A DNA stretch of 64,000 nucleotides from Dyadobacter jejuensis (GTDB taxonomy: Bacteria > Bacteroidota > Bacteroidia > Cytophagales > Spirosomataceae): NCBI RefSeq assembly GCF_003149085.1, contig NZ_QGDT01000008.1, positions 1-64,000 of the forward strand, given 5' to 3'. Shown here one piece after another: positions 42,329 to 53,461 of the stretch (position 1 is its first letter; each line of letters opens with the position of its first letter). The notes beneath the pieces are model-generated. The model did not search any database, had not been told where the DNA came from, and saw only the letters and a program-made list of their open reading frames with translations. The position numbers and the translations under genes are program-made.

Positions 42329-42964
42329 TTACTTATTAGGTTGTGGGGTATATCGTAGGTACGACTTAACTTCAGTCACTCCTTTGCTAAACTTCTTTTT
42401 GGCATCTTCGGTGCTTATGGCAGGTACCACAATCACATCTTCACCATCTTTCCAGTCTGCAGGCGTTGCTACAGAATAGTCGGCAGTTAACTGCAGGGAA
42501 TCGATCACACGAAGTATTTCATAGAAGTTACGGCCTGTAGAAGCTGGATACGTCAAAGTCAATTTTACTTTTTTATCGGGGCCAATCACAAATACAGAGC
42601 GCACCGTAGCTTTTTCGCTGGCGTTCGGATGTATCATATCGTACAATTCGGCTACCTTACGTCCTTCATCGGCAATAATAGGGAAATTCACCTCAGTACC
42701 ATTCACCTCGTTAATATCTGGAATCCAGCGGTTATGCGAATCGATATCATCCACACTCACGGCCAATACCTTAACATTTCGTTTTTGAAATTCTCCACTC
42801 AACAAAGCCGTTTTCCCTAACTCAGTAGTACATACTGGAGTAAAGTCGGCAGGGTGAGAGAACAAAAGGCCCCAGCTGTCCCCAAGCCATTCGTGAAACT
42901 TAATAGATCCTTGCGTGGTATTTGCTTCAAAATCTGGAGCAATGTCTCCTAATCTAAGCGTCAT
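42329..42964 (-). CDS. 1-Cys peroxiredoxin (Prx6 class)
   Basis: The 211-residue protein has the peroxidatic Cys45 in DFTPVCTTELG and no other cysteine, with the Prx6-type C-terminal extension (VIDSLQLTADYSVATPADWKDGEDVIVVPAIS). It reduces peroxides in the cytosol using an external thiol. The length and motifs are normal. It is a monocistronic gene by position. Confidence 0.94.
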   Translation of the reverse strand: MTLRLGDIAPDFEANTTQGSIKFHEWLGDSWGLLFSHPADFTPVCTTELGKTALLSGEFQKRNVKVLAVSVDDIDSHNRWIPDINEVNGTEVNFPIIADEGRKVAELYDMIHPNASEKATVRSVFVIGPDKKVKLTLTYPASTGRNFYEILRVIDSLQLTADYSVATPADWKDGEDVIVVPAISTEDAKKKFSKGVTEVKSYLRYTPQPNK

Positions 42965-43287
42965 AATAAAGGGTATTTTAAGGATGAAAAAATAATCTAT
43001 AATACTACTTGGTTAATGTTAAAAATAACCAAAAGGTTTCATTTTTCCTTAAATTAGAATTGCTTTCTGAAGGTCGCTTCAGAAATGCTGCATACCCATA
43101 TATCGTACTTAGGGAGCAAGCATCCCTAAATCTATTTTTAGGCTGCCTACCCATTTTTATCCCTATTTCAAGTCATTAAGACCAAAAATGGAACTCCAAC
43201 AGAGTTTATACTGGTCAAATCCCTATATATTTAGAATATATGGCTAATTTGTATCTTCATTAATTGATACAGGAAGTGGCTAGGCAC
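42965..43287. other. Intergenic region between peroxiredoxin and cysteine desulfurase genes
   Basis: No gene was seen. An 8-bp-arm hairpin (TTTCTGAA/TTCAGAAA) lies at about 43062-43087, and a TAATTTG stretch near 43244 is only an incomplete match to the -7 element. Confidence 0.4.
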
Positions 43288-44427
43288 ATGAAAAAACCCA
43301 TTTATTTCGATCATCAGGCAACTACGCCTATGGACCCACGGGTACTAGAGGCCATGGTTCCATATTTTACTACTCACTTTGGAAACTCTTCGAGCAGGAA
43401 TCACTTTTTTGGGTGGGAAGCTCAAGAGGCCGTGGAAGAGTCCAAAGAGCACGTTGCCGCGTTGATCGACGCCCATCCATCCGAAATTATTTTTACCTCT
43501 GGCGCTACCGAAGCGGTTAACCTGGCCATCAAAGGCGTATTGTCCGCCAATGGAGCTCCGGCCCATATCATCACCTGTAAGACCGAGCATATGGCTGTTT
43601 TGGATACCTGTGCGGGACTGGAAAAACAGGGAACAGAGGTCACCTATCTGGATGTTGACCAATATGGCACCATCGATATTCAGGAATTGGAAGCCGCCAT
43701 AAGGCCCCATACGGCCATTATCGTACTTATGTATGCCAATAATGAAACCGGAACGCTCCAACCCATTTCGGAGGTGGGTACCTTAGCACGCAAGCATGGA
43801 ATTCCTTTCCTATGCGACGCCACTCAAGCGGTAGGCAAATTACCCCTGTCCGTACAGGCGCATGCCATAGACCTACTATGCTTTAGCGGACATAAAATGT
43901 ACGGTCCAAAGGGCATAGGCGTTCTTTATAAATCTTCTAGCACACAAGCCTTAGAACCACAAATAACCGGTGGTGGGCAGCAAGCAGGGCTCCGTAGTGG
44001 GACGCTCAATGTCCCTGGCATAGTGGGGCTAGCCAGGGCCTGTACCCTATCGGCGGAGCTCATGCCCCAGGAGTCAGCATACCTGAAGATGATACGGGAT
44101 CGGTTCGAATCCCAATTGACTGCCCTTGGCGGCGTTAGGATCAATGGGCATCCCTATCATCGGTTGCCGCATTGTTCCAACCTCACCATCGATGGAGTAC
44201 AGGGCGAAGAGTTTGCCCTTAGCCTAGGCAGTAAGCTGGCCTTCTCCCAGAGTGCAGCATGCCATGCCGTCACCAGTCAGCCCAGTCATGTATTATTGGC
44301 CATGGGCATGGCTCCTGAGGACGTCCTCCGTTCGTTTCGTTTCGGTTTCGGACGCTTTAACAAGGAGGAAGAAATAAACCTAGCGACGGATATGCTGATT
44401 GCCGCTATCAAAAAATTCAGGGCCTGA
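43288..44427 (+). CDS. Cysteine desulfurase-family PLP enzyme
   Basis: The 379-residue protein starts at ATG 43288. YFDHQATTPMDPRV near the N-terminus, the PLP-lysine motif CFSGHKMYGPKGIGVLY and SAACHAVTSQPSHVLLAMG with the likely active-site Cys identify a NifS/IscS-type desulfurase. The following two genes (XdhC and MocA-like) belong to molybdenum cofactor maturation. The enzyme may therefore supply sulfur for the sulfido ligand of a molybdenum hydroxylase rather than for general iron-sulfur assembly. This is inferred from context. Confidence 0.88.
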   Translation: MKKPIYFDHQATTPMDPRVLEAMVPYFTTHFGNSSSRNHFFGWEAQEAVEESKEHVAALIDAHPSEIIFTSGATEAVNLAIKGVLSANGAPAHIITCKTEHMAVLDTCAGLEKQGTEVTYLDVDQYGTIDIQELEAAIRPHTAIIVLMYANNETGTLQPISEVGTLARKHGIPFLCDATQAVGKLPLSVQAHAIDLLCFSGHKMYGPKGIGVLYKSSSTQALEPQITGGGQQAGLRSGTLNVPGIVGLARACTLSAELMPQESAYLKMIRDRFESQLTALGGVRINGHPYHRLPHCSNLTIDGVQGEEFALSLGSKLAFSQSAACHAVTSQPSHVLLAMGMAPEDVLRSFRFGFGRFNKEEEINLATDMLIAAIKKFRA

Positions 44428-44440
44428 GAAAAACAAAACC

Positions 44441-45607
44441 ATGACAGAAATACAACAAATACTGATCGCCTATCACCGGGCCGTAGTAAAAGGCCAGGCC
44501 ATGGCACTAGCCACGGTAGTACTGGTGGAGGGGTCGTCCTATCGGCGGCCAGGAGCCCGAATGCTCGTTACCGACGACGGCCAACTCACCGGAGCCATAA
44601 GCGGGGGCTGCCTCGAAGGAGATGCCCTACGAAAGGCACTCCTGGCCATAAGTCAAGGTAAAAATAAGCTGGTCACTTACGACACTACAGAAGGGCACGA
44701 CACCACTTTGGGCGTGCAGTTAGGCTGTAACGGAATCGTGCATATCCTCTTTGAGCCCATCCATTCCGACGATCCTCATAACCCCATAGCCCTGCTACAT
44801 GCGGCAACGAAAACCCGCAGCCCCAGTGTATTGATTACACTATTTGAATTAAAAAAACCTACGGCGCCCCAGCCGGGGACCTGCCTCCTTTACGCCAACG
44901 CTCATTCTTGGGCTTCAGAAAATGAAAGGGCTATGGAACTCTCCATGGAGTTGCACGAATTAGCACAGCGTGTCTTTAACCATAAGGCGTCCCAGTTTGA
45001 GACTTTCCTATTGCAACGGCAACGGCTAACAGCCTTTGGCGAATGGATTCCTCTGGTGCCCAAGCTTATTATTGTAGGAGCTGGTAACGATACCATTCCC
45101 CTGTGTACGATGGCTGGCCTCATGGGCTGGCACACCGTGGTGGTCGACGGCCGGGCTACCCATGCCACCTCAAAGCGCTTTCCTCTGGCTACAGAAATCT
45201 ATACCCTCGCAGCAGAGGAGGTTTTAGAAGATATAAAGGTAGATGCACGAACGGCCGTTCTGTTAATGACACATAACTACCACTACGACCGTAGCCTATT
45301 GGCGCGGCTATTGCCCAACGATGTATGTCCTTATGTAGGTGTACTAGGTCCCAAATCTAAATTGGAAAGAATGTATGATGAAATTCGGTCCACAGGAATA
45401 AATATCACAGACCAACAAAAAAATAAAATATATGGCCCCATTGGACTGGAAATTGGAGCGGAGACCTCCGAAGAAATAGCCCTTTCTATTCTTGCTGAGA
45501 TTCAGGCCGTTTTTTCAGGAAAACAGGGTGGATTTTTAAGGAATAAGACCCTTCCTATTCATCATAGGCCCTCACAGAAACTCCAGAGTCATGACCCTCA
45601 CCAATAG
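44441..45607 (+). CDS. XdhC/CoxI-family protein
   Basis: The 388-residue protein starts at ATG 44441, 13 bp after the desulfurase stop. The N-terminal XdhC_CoxI domain has GSSYRRPGARMLVTDDGQLTGAISGGCLEGD; the C-terminal Rossmann domain has LIIVGAGNDTIPLCTMAGLMGWHTVVVDGR and VGVLGPKSKLERM. XdhC binds molybdenum cofactor and passes it, after sulfuration, to xanthine-dehydrogenase-type enzymes. The 17-bp overlap with the next gene suggests coupling. Confidence 0.9.
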   Translation: MTEIQQILIAYHRAVVKGQAMALATVVLVEGSSYRRPGARMLVTDDGQLTGAISGGCLEGDALRKALLAISQGKNKLVTYDTTEGHDTTLGVQLGCNGIVHILFEPIHSDDPHNPIALLHAATKTRSPSVLITLFELKKPTAPQPGTCLLYANAHSWASENERAMELSMELHELAQRVFNHKASQFETFLLQRQRLTAFGEWIPLVPKLIIVGAGNDTIPLCTMAGLMGWHTVVVDGRATHATSKRFPLATEIYTLAAEEVLEDIKVDARTAVLLMTHNYHYDRSLLARLLPNDVCPYVGVLGPKSKLERMYDEIRSTGINITDQQKNKIYGPIGLEIGAETSEEIALSILAEIQAVFSGKQGGFLRNKTLPIHHRPSQKLQSHDPHQ

Positions 45608-46214
45608 CCACCACACCCCGGCTGTAGGCATATTGTACCTCGCCGCGGGCAATTCCTCACGGATGGGCCAGCCCAAGCAATTACTGCCGATACGCCAACA
45701 ACAAAGTCTGATCCAAAAGGTGGTGTCGGAAGGATTCCAAACTCAAGCCATTACCATTGCCGTCGTTACGGGGCCTTATCATCGGGAATTGTCTTTAGAA
45801 CTCGCCTCCTACCCGGTTAGGCTGTATCAAAATCGTCATTGGGCACGAGGAATGGGGAGTAGCATCAGCTTGGGAGTAAGAAGTATGCTGGCCGACCACC
45901 CCGAGCTGGATGCGGTGATACTGGCCGTCACCGACCAGCCTCACTTGGCCTCAACCCATCTTAACTCTCTCATCGATACGCATATATCCAGCCAACGCCC
46001 CATCGTTATCTCTCAGTATCAAGAAGGTAAGGGCACTCCCGCCTTATTCTACAAAAGCTATTTTAAGGCCTTACAACGACTCGACGGGCCCATCGGTGCC
46101 AGCGCCCTAATTCGACAGGAGCACCAACAGGTTATTTCCGTCCCCTTCCCCCTAGGCCATATTGACCTAGACCAATGGGAGGATTATCAGGCCTATCTAA
46201 GGGCGTTTAAGTAG
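45591..46214 (+). CDS. MocA/MobA-like cofactor nucleotidyltransferase
   Basis: The 207-residue protein has the signature GILYLAAGNSSRMGQPKQLLPI of NTP-transfer proteins and the LDAVILAVTDQPHL motif of the MobA/MocA group. GKGTPALFYKSYFKALQRLDGPIGASALI is typical of MocA. It should attach CMP (or GMP) to molybdopterin for hydroxylase-type enzymes. The catalytic hydroxylase subunits are not in the window. Confidence 0.88.
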   Translation: MTLTNSHHTPAVGILYLAAGNSSRMGQPKQLLPIRQQQSLIQKVVSEGFQTQAITIAVVTGPYHRELSLELASYPVRLYQNRHWARGMGSSISLGVRSMLADHPELDAVILAVTDQPHLASTHLNSLIDTHISSQRPIVISQYQEGKGTPALFYKSYFKALQRLDGPIGASALIRQEHQQVISVPFPLGHIDLDQWEDYQAYLRAFK

Positions 46215-46287
46215 GTCGCTTTCTGACTATGAGACATTTCTCTAGGAATTTATAAGTCGATCCGTGTGCAAAGCTACAGGGTATTGA

Positions 46288-46295
46288 TACCTTTG
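46288..46295 (+). promoter_or_regulatory. Probable -7 element upstream of murF-alr
   Basis: TACCTTTG matches TAnnTTTG and lies 27 bp before the GTG at 46323. The -33 region has only GTG at a suitable distance, so this is a partial match. Confidence 0.4.
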
Positions 46296-46322
46296 TAGTC
46301 TTATTTTTAGAAATGCATTATT

Positions 46323-48791
46323 GTGATTGAACATACATTGGCAGCCATAGACACCACTGCCCACTATTTATTAACGGATAGCCGCCAGTTGAGCTTTCCA
46401 GAACAAAGTATCTTTTTTTGTATTAAAGGTGAAAGACACGACGGTCACCAGTTTATTGGTGAACTGTACCATAAAGGGGTACGCCAGTTTGTCATTGAGG
46501 CTACCAGTCTCGATCAACGCCTTCAAGACCTTACCGAAGAGCTAGCCGACGCCCATTTCTGGGCGGTCAACTCCAGTATACGTGCATTACAGCTTACGGT
46601 AGCCCAGCATCGCAGGCAGTTCAACATCGATGTGGTGGGTATCGTAGGGAGTAATGGAAAGACTATCGTAAAGGAATGGCTGAGCCAATTGATGGCTCCC
46701 AGCGAGCATGTCATTGCCAGCCCTAAAAGCTATAACTCCCAAATTGGTGTACCACTTTCAGTATGGAACCTCAAGGAATCGCACAGTTTGGCTATTTTTG
46801 AAGCGGGTATTTCAAGAGCCCATGAAATGGAATTTCTACAGCCTGTCATCTCCCCAACCATTGGAATCTTCACCAATATAGGCCCAGCACATGACGACGG
46901 CTTCAAGAGTAGAAAGCAGAAAATCACCGAAAAACTCAGGCTTTTCACCAAGGTACGGAAGCTAATCTACCGGAAGGACTATACCCCTATCATGGAGGAG
47001 ATAGACCTGATTCTGAAACCTGTAAATCCATTTTTGAAGACCATCAGCTGGGGAAATGCCCTCACTGGCGCCGATGTACAGGTGGTTTTCAGCCCTCAAA
47101 AAGATAAGACATTTATTGCATTGACGGGTCTGTACGGTGTCCTTCGGTTCGAAACGGCCTTTAGGGATGAGGCATCCCTCGAAAACCTTACCCATTCTCT
47201 GATATTTATGCTGGACTGGGGCTTACCACCCAGCGAAATTCAGCAGCGCATACAGTTCCTTAGACCGGTTTCTATGCGGCTAGAGCTCAAGGAAGGGATC
47301 AACCGATGCTATATCATCGACGACGCCTATAATAACGACATGCAGGGAATAGCTATGGCCTTGGGCTTCCTCGACCAACAAGAGCAACACACCCAGCGCA
47401 CGGTGATTCTTTCCGATATTTTGCATTCAGGTCAGCTGCCTATCGACCTGTACCAAAACATGGCCAGCATATTAAAAGAAAAAAACATCGATCGATTAAT
47501 TGGGATCGGCCCCGAAATGATGCAACAAAAGCACTTCTTCGACCTTCCTCACCTGGAGTTCTATTCAGACACCGATCAATTCTTAAAAAACTATCCCTTT
47601 GCCAGCCTTACCGACAACCTGATCCTCATCAAGGGAGCGCGGCCCTTTTCTTTCGAGAAAATAGTTCATCGATTGCAACGCAAGGCACATGATACCGTCC
47701 TGGAGATCAATCTGGATGCGCTTACCTACAACCTGAATTATTATAAAAATAAGGTGGGTAAAGGAACAAAAATCATGGCGATGGTGAAGGCCTTCGCCTA
47801 TGGAAGTGGCAGTACAGAAGTAGCAAACCTACTTCAGTACCACCGGGTCGACTACCTAGGCGTAGCCTATGCCGACGAAGGTGTGGCCCTAAGGCAGAGT
47901 GGTGTCACACTTCCGATTATGGTTCTTAATCCTTCCACCGCAACCTTCGACTTATTGTGGCAGTACAACCTGGAGCCCGAAATATATAGTGAGTCCATGA
48001 TGCTGGAGTGGATACAATACTCCGTGCTTCGCAACGAACCCACCCAAATGCCCCTAGTCCATCTTAAACTGGACACTGGCATGCATCGCTTAGGCTTCGT
48101 TACCGACGACCTGGCCGCTTTAGAAGAAATCCTAATAGCCCACCCCTTCGTTAGGGTGGCATCGGTATTCTCTCATTTGGTGGGAGCCGATGAAGGAGTC
48201 CATAATACCTTCTCGACCTTGCAATGCGAAAGATTTAAAGAGGCTTCCGAGAAAATAGAATCCATTTTGGGTTATAAAGTCATCAAACATATTCTTAACT
48301 CGGCAGGGATCATCCGATTCCCCGATTATCGGTTCGATATGGTGCGGCTGGGGATAGGCCTATATGGCGTAGAGGCAACCGGACAGATGCAAAACCAACT
48401 ACAGAGTGTAGGACGGCTAAAAACGGTCGTTTCGCAGATAAAACACCTTCAGGCAGGAGAAACGGTTGGGTACGGCAGAAAAGGCCAATTGGAGCGCGAC
48501 GCCTCCATAGCCACTATCGCCATTGGCTACGCCGACGGCTATAACCGCCGACTTGGAAACGGAGTAGGTCAAGTAGTGATTAATGGCCAGCGATGCCCCA
48601 CCATTGGCAATATTTGTATGGACATGACCATGGTCGACATTACGGGCGTTGACGTAGAGGAGGGAGACGAGGTATTGGTATTTGGACAAGAAATGAGCAT
48701 CATTGAGCTCGCCAACCGGATCGACACCATCCCTTACGAAATACTTACGGGTATTGGCACAAGAGTCAAAAGGGTATTCTATAAGGAATAA
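46323..48791 (+). CDS. Bifunctional MurF ligase / alanine racemase
   Basis: The 822-residue fusion starts at GTG 46323. The MurF half has VVGIVGSNGKTIVKEWLSQL (ATP loop), SYNSQIGVPLSVWNL and IIDDAYNNDMQG. The Alr half begins near residue 460 (VLEINLDALTYNLNYYKNKVG), with PLP Lys489 in MAMVKAFAYGSGS, KLDTGMHRLGF and the catalytic Tyr region VGYGRKG. It supplies D-alanine and joins D-Ala-D-Ala to the UDP-MurNAc tripeptide. The fusion is the normal arrangement in Bacteroidota. A terminator follows. Confidence 0.95.
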   Translation: MIEHTLAAIDTTAHYLLTDSRQLSFPEQSIFFCIKGERHDGHQFIGELYHKGVRQFVIEATSLDQRLQDLTEELADAHFWAVNSSIRALQLTVAQHRRQFNIDVVGIVGSNGKTIVKEWLSQLMAPSEHVIASPKSYNSQIGVPLSVWNLKESHSLAIFEAGISRAHEMEFLQPVISPTIGIFTNIGPAHDDGFKSRKQKITEKLRLFTKVRKLIYRKDYTPIMEEIDLILKPVNPFLKTISWGNALTGADVQVVFSPQKDKTFIALTGLYGVLRFETAFRDEASLENLTHSLIFMLDWGLPPSEIQQRIQFLRPVSMRLELKEGINRCYIIDDAYNNDMQGIAMALGFLDQQEQHTQRTVILSDILHSGQLPIDLYQNMASILKEKNIDRLIGIGPEMMQQKHFFDLPHLEFYSDTDQFLKNYPFASLTDNLILIKGARPFSFEKIVHRLQRKAHDTVLEINLDALTYNLNYYKNKVGKGTKIMAMVKAFAYGSGSTEVANLLQYHRVDYLGVAYADEGVALRQSGVTLPIMVLNPSTATFDLLWQYNLEPEIYSESMMLEWIQYSVLRNEPTQMPLVHLKLDTGMHRLGFVTDDLAALEEILIAHPFVRVASVFSHLVGADEGVHNTFSTLQCERFKEASEKIESILGYKVIKHILNSAGIIRFPDYRFDMVRLGIGLYGVEATGQMQNQLQSVGRLKTVVSQIKHLQAGETVGYGRKGQLERDASIATIAIGYADGYNRRLGNGVGQVVINGQRCPTIGNICMDMTMVDITGVDVEEGDEVLVFGQEMSIIELANRIDTIPYEILTGIGTRVKRVFYKE

Positions 48792-48828
48792 AATGAAAGA
48801 GCGGCCTAGAAGCCGCTCTTTCATTTTA
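48790..48828. terminator. Terminator between murF-alr and ppk
   Basis: AAAATGAAAGAGCGGC and GCCGCTCTTTCATTTT form a long perfect stem around CTAGAA. It works for both convergent genes. Confidence 0.94.
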
Positions 48829-48849
48829 TTCTGTTTATTCCGATGTGAT

Positions 48850-51153
48850 TTACTCTCCTATGATTTTACAATCGGCTTCACCGTCTATTGGGGATTCCGA
48901 CGCTTGCTCATCCTCCTCATCTTCAGCAGCAGGTACTACCTCATTTTCGAATAATTTTGTTGCCATCACCTCTTCGAGGGTAACATCATAAAAAGCCTTA
49001 TGAACGTTAAGTGGCTGTTCTCCTTCAGGAACTTCACATTTGCGGTACGTACCATCCTCGAGCATGTCGTAGGAATTGACGTTGTCCTGCAAGCTAAAGT
49101 ATAAAATATGGATAGCCTCTTGCTTTACACGTGGGTCTACCAGCTTAAAAAGCGATTCGATACGTCGGTCAAAACTACGAACCATCGCATCGGCACTTCC
49201 TCCGTAGATCAATGGCTCCCCGTTTTGGTGAAAATAAAACAGCCGGGAATGCTCTAGGAAATCCCCTACTAAAGAGCGTACGCTAATATTCTCGCTAAGC
49301 CCTTCTCTGCCAGGCCTCAGGCAGCACATCCCCCGTACGATTAGCTTCACGGGAACGCCGGCCTGAGAGGCCTTATAAAGCTGATGTATAGTGGCCCGGT
49401 CTTCTAAGGAATTTATTTTTATGCAAATCCCACTGGGTAAGCCTGCAAGGGCATTTTCTGTTTCCTGCTCTATCAATGCCAATAGCTTATCCCGCATATA
49501 GCGAGGCGCCGTTATAAGGTTTTGATATTCACTAGGATTGGAATGCCCCGTTATTACATTAAAAAACTCTGAAATATCGTGTGTATACTCCTCATTGGTC
49601 GTCAGCAGCCCCGTATCGGTATAGAGCCTAGAGGTATCTTCATTATAATTCCCACTCGACAAATGCGCATAACGCCTCACCTGAGTCCCCTCATTACGGA
49701 CGATCAGCAATAGCTTCGTATGGGTTTTCAGCAGGCCTATCCCATAAATGACGAAACATCCCGCCTTCTGAAGGCGCTGTGCCTCCTTAATATTATTTTC
49801 CTCATCGAACCGAGCCTTTACCTCAAACAACACCGCCACGCTCTTGCCGTTCTCGGCGGCATGTAACAAGGCCTCCGTAACCCGGGAGTTCTTAGCCAAC
49901 CGATAGATGGTCAATTTGATCGACAAAACTTTAGGATCCTCAGCAGCTTGCTCGAGCAATTGGAGCACAGGCTCAAAGTTATTGTAAGGGTGATGTAAAA
50001 ATATATCCCTCTCCCTCATGGCCTCAAACACGTCCGGTATTCGCTCACGTTCCAACACCAAAGGGGCTACCGATGGGCGTGTGGGAGGAATCTGATCCTT
50101 AAACTCTGGATGCTTTATAATACTCCATAGCGAGGTGTAATCGATTAACCCCTCATAAGCAAAAATATTAGAGTCGTCTACCTCCCAGCGTTTCTTAATT
50201 AAACTCAGCAAATCAGGATCAAAGCCCGGCTCTATAGAGGCCTGTACGACCCTTCCCAGCCGGCGACTCTTGATTTTCTGCTTTATTTCATCTATAAAAT
50301 CAGACTCCACATCATCGCTTTCTTCCATAGAGAAATCCCCATTCCGGATAATCCGAAATAAATTGGTGGAAACAATTTCTACATTGCGATAAAGCTTATG
50401 AATATAGCTACGGACAATACTTTCAATAGGTACGAAGACGATTTGATCCACCCGCTCAATCGCATAGAACCGTGGAAGGTTCATCGGCAATTGAACGAAG
50501 GATAGCTTCCGGTCCTCTTCAGAGCTACTCCCCTTCACCTGGGTAATCACCCCAAACACCAATACTTTGGCCAATAAAACGGGGAAGGTATGGGTATAAT
50601 CGAAGAGCATAGGCGTCAGCATAGGATAGACCGTCCTATCGAAATACTCCTCCGAATTCCTTTGTTCCTCGTCAGTAAGATCGGCCAGGTTCATCACCTT
50701 AAATCCATGCTTGGCAAACAAAGGCATAAGCTCTTTGGTATAGCACTCATTTTGACGCCGAACAAAGTCTTGTGATTCATTGAAGAGCAACTTCCGAAAG
50801 GGGACTTCGCGTAATCCCGAGTAATCCATGCGTTCCTTACCAAAATCGAGGTAGTTGTACAAACTACCCACCCTGATGCTAAAGAACTCATCGAGGTTCG
50901 AGGAGGTAATGGCCAAAAATTTCAGGCGATCAAAAAGATTTCGTTCCTCATTTTGCGCCTGGTCCAATACCCGATCATTAAATTTCAGCCAACTAAGGTC
51001 GCGGCTGATCAGGTCGCTTTGCTGAACGAGTGAAATAGCCTTCTCTGAAGGGCTCAAGGTTTTGGATTCATCCATATCTGACTCTGACCTACTCGTTTTA
51101 AAAAATGACAATATATCCGAAAATTTTCTTATTGTGTCCGTTTTGTATAGCAT
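48850..51153 (-). CDS. ppk1: Polyphosphate kinase 1
   Basis: The 767-residue protein shows the PPK1 order: N-terminal domain (RDLSWLKFNDRVLDQAQ, AITSSNLDEFFSIRVG), middle head domain, then the catalytic C1/C2 domains with FEVKARFDEENNIKEAQRLQKAG, GLLKTHTKLLLI (His catalytic region) and YAHLSSGNYNEDTSRLYTDTGLLT. It makes polyphosphate from ATP reversibly. It has a longer acidic C-terminal tail (PAAEDEEDEQASESP). The length is typical. Confidence 0.95.
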   Translation of the reverse strand: MLYKTDTIRKFSDILSFFKTSRSESDMDESKTLSPSEKAISLVQQSDLISRDLSWLKFNDRVLDQAQNEERNLFDRLKFLAITSSNLDEFFSIRVGSLYNYLDFGKERMDYSGLREVPFRKLLFNESQDFVRRQNECYTKELMPLFAKHGFKVMNLADLTDEEQRNSEEYFDRTVYPMLTPMLFDYTHTFPVLLAKVLVFGVITQVKGSSSEEDRKLSFVQLPMNLPRFYAIERVDQIVFVPIESIVRSYIHKLYRNVEIVSTNLFRIIRNGDFSMEESDDVESDFIDEIKQKIKSRRLGRVVQASIEPGFDPDLLSLIKKRWEVDDSNIFAYEGLIDYTSLWSIIKHPEFKDQIPPTRPSVAPLVLERERIPDVFEAMRERDIFLHHPYNNFEPVLQLLEQAAEDPKVLSIKLTIYRLAKNSRVTEALLHAAENGKSVAVLFEVKARFDEENNIKEAQRLQKAGCFVIYGIGLLKTHTKLLLIVRNEGTQVRRYAHLSSGNYNEDTSRLYTDTGLLTTNEEYTHDISEFFNVITGHSNPSEYQNLITAPRYMRDKLLALIEQETENALAGLPSGICIKINSLEDRATIHQLYKASQAGVPVKLIVRGMCCLRPGREGLSENISVRSLVGDFLEHSRLFYFHQNGEPLIYGGSADAMVRSFDRRIESLFKLVDPRVKQEAIHILYFSLQDNVNSYDMLEDGTYRKCEVPEGEQPLNVHKAFYDVTLEEVMATKLFENEVVPAAEDEEDEQASESPIDGEADCKIIGE

Positions 51154-51288
51154 ATTCTTTCCTTAAAGCTTTCCTAACATGGTTCGAAGTAATGATCGGG
51201 TCTGAGGATCTACTTCTAAAAAAATTCAACGAATTTCAGCAATAATTGTTTCTGTATTCAAACAATATTTATTATCATTTGGTTAACA

Positions 51289-51327
51289 AAATAAACGGAT
51301 GACCGAGTGTACAGTCATCCGTTTACA
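51289..51327 (-). terminator. Terminator of gyrB
   Basis: ACGGATGAC and GTCATCCGT form the stem; on the minus strand it continues into TTTTATTTTGTT. It lies about 20 bp downstream of the gyrB stop. Confidence 0.85.
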
Positions 51328-51346
51328 AAAGCAAGCTAAAGACGAC

Positions 51347-53347
<2,001 letters not shown>

Positions 53348-53461
53348 TTAAAGCAAAGCGTAAAGATACGACTTTTTACCAAGTTTTCCTTAGCAAAAAA
53401 CTGATTTGAGCCCAACAAGTTTTATCATGTAGATTACCAAGACCTCACCGTCCCCAAAGCC

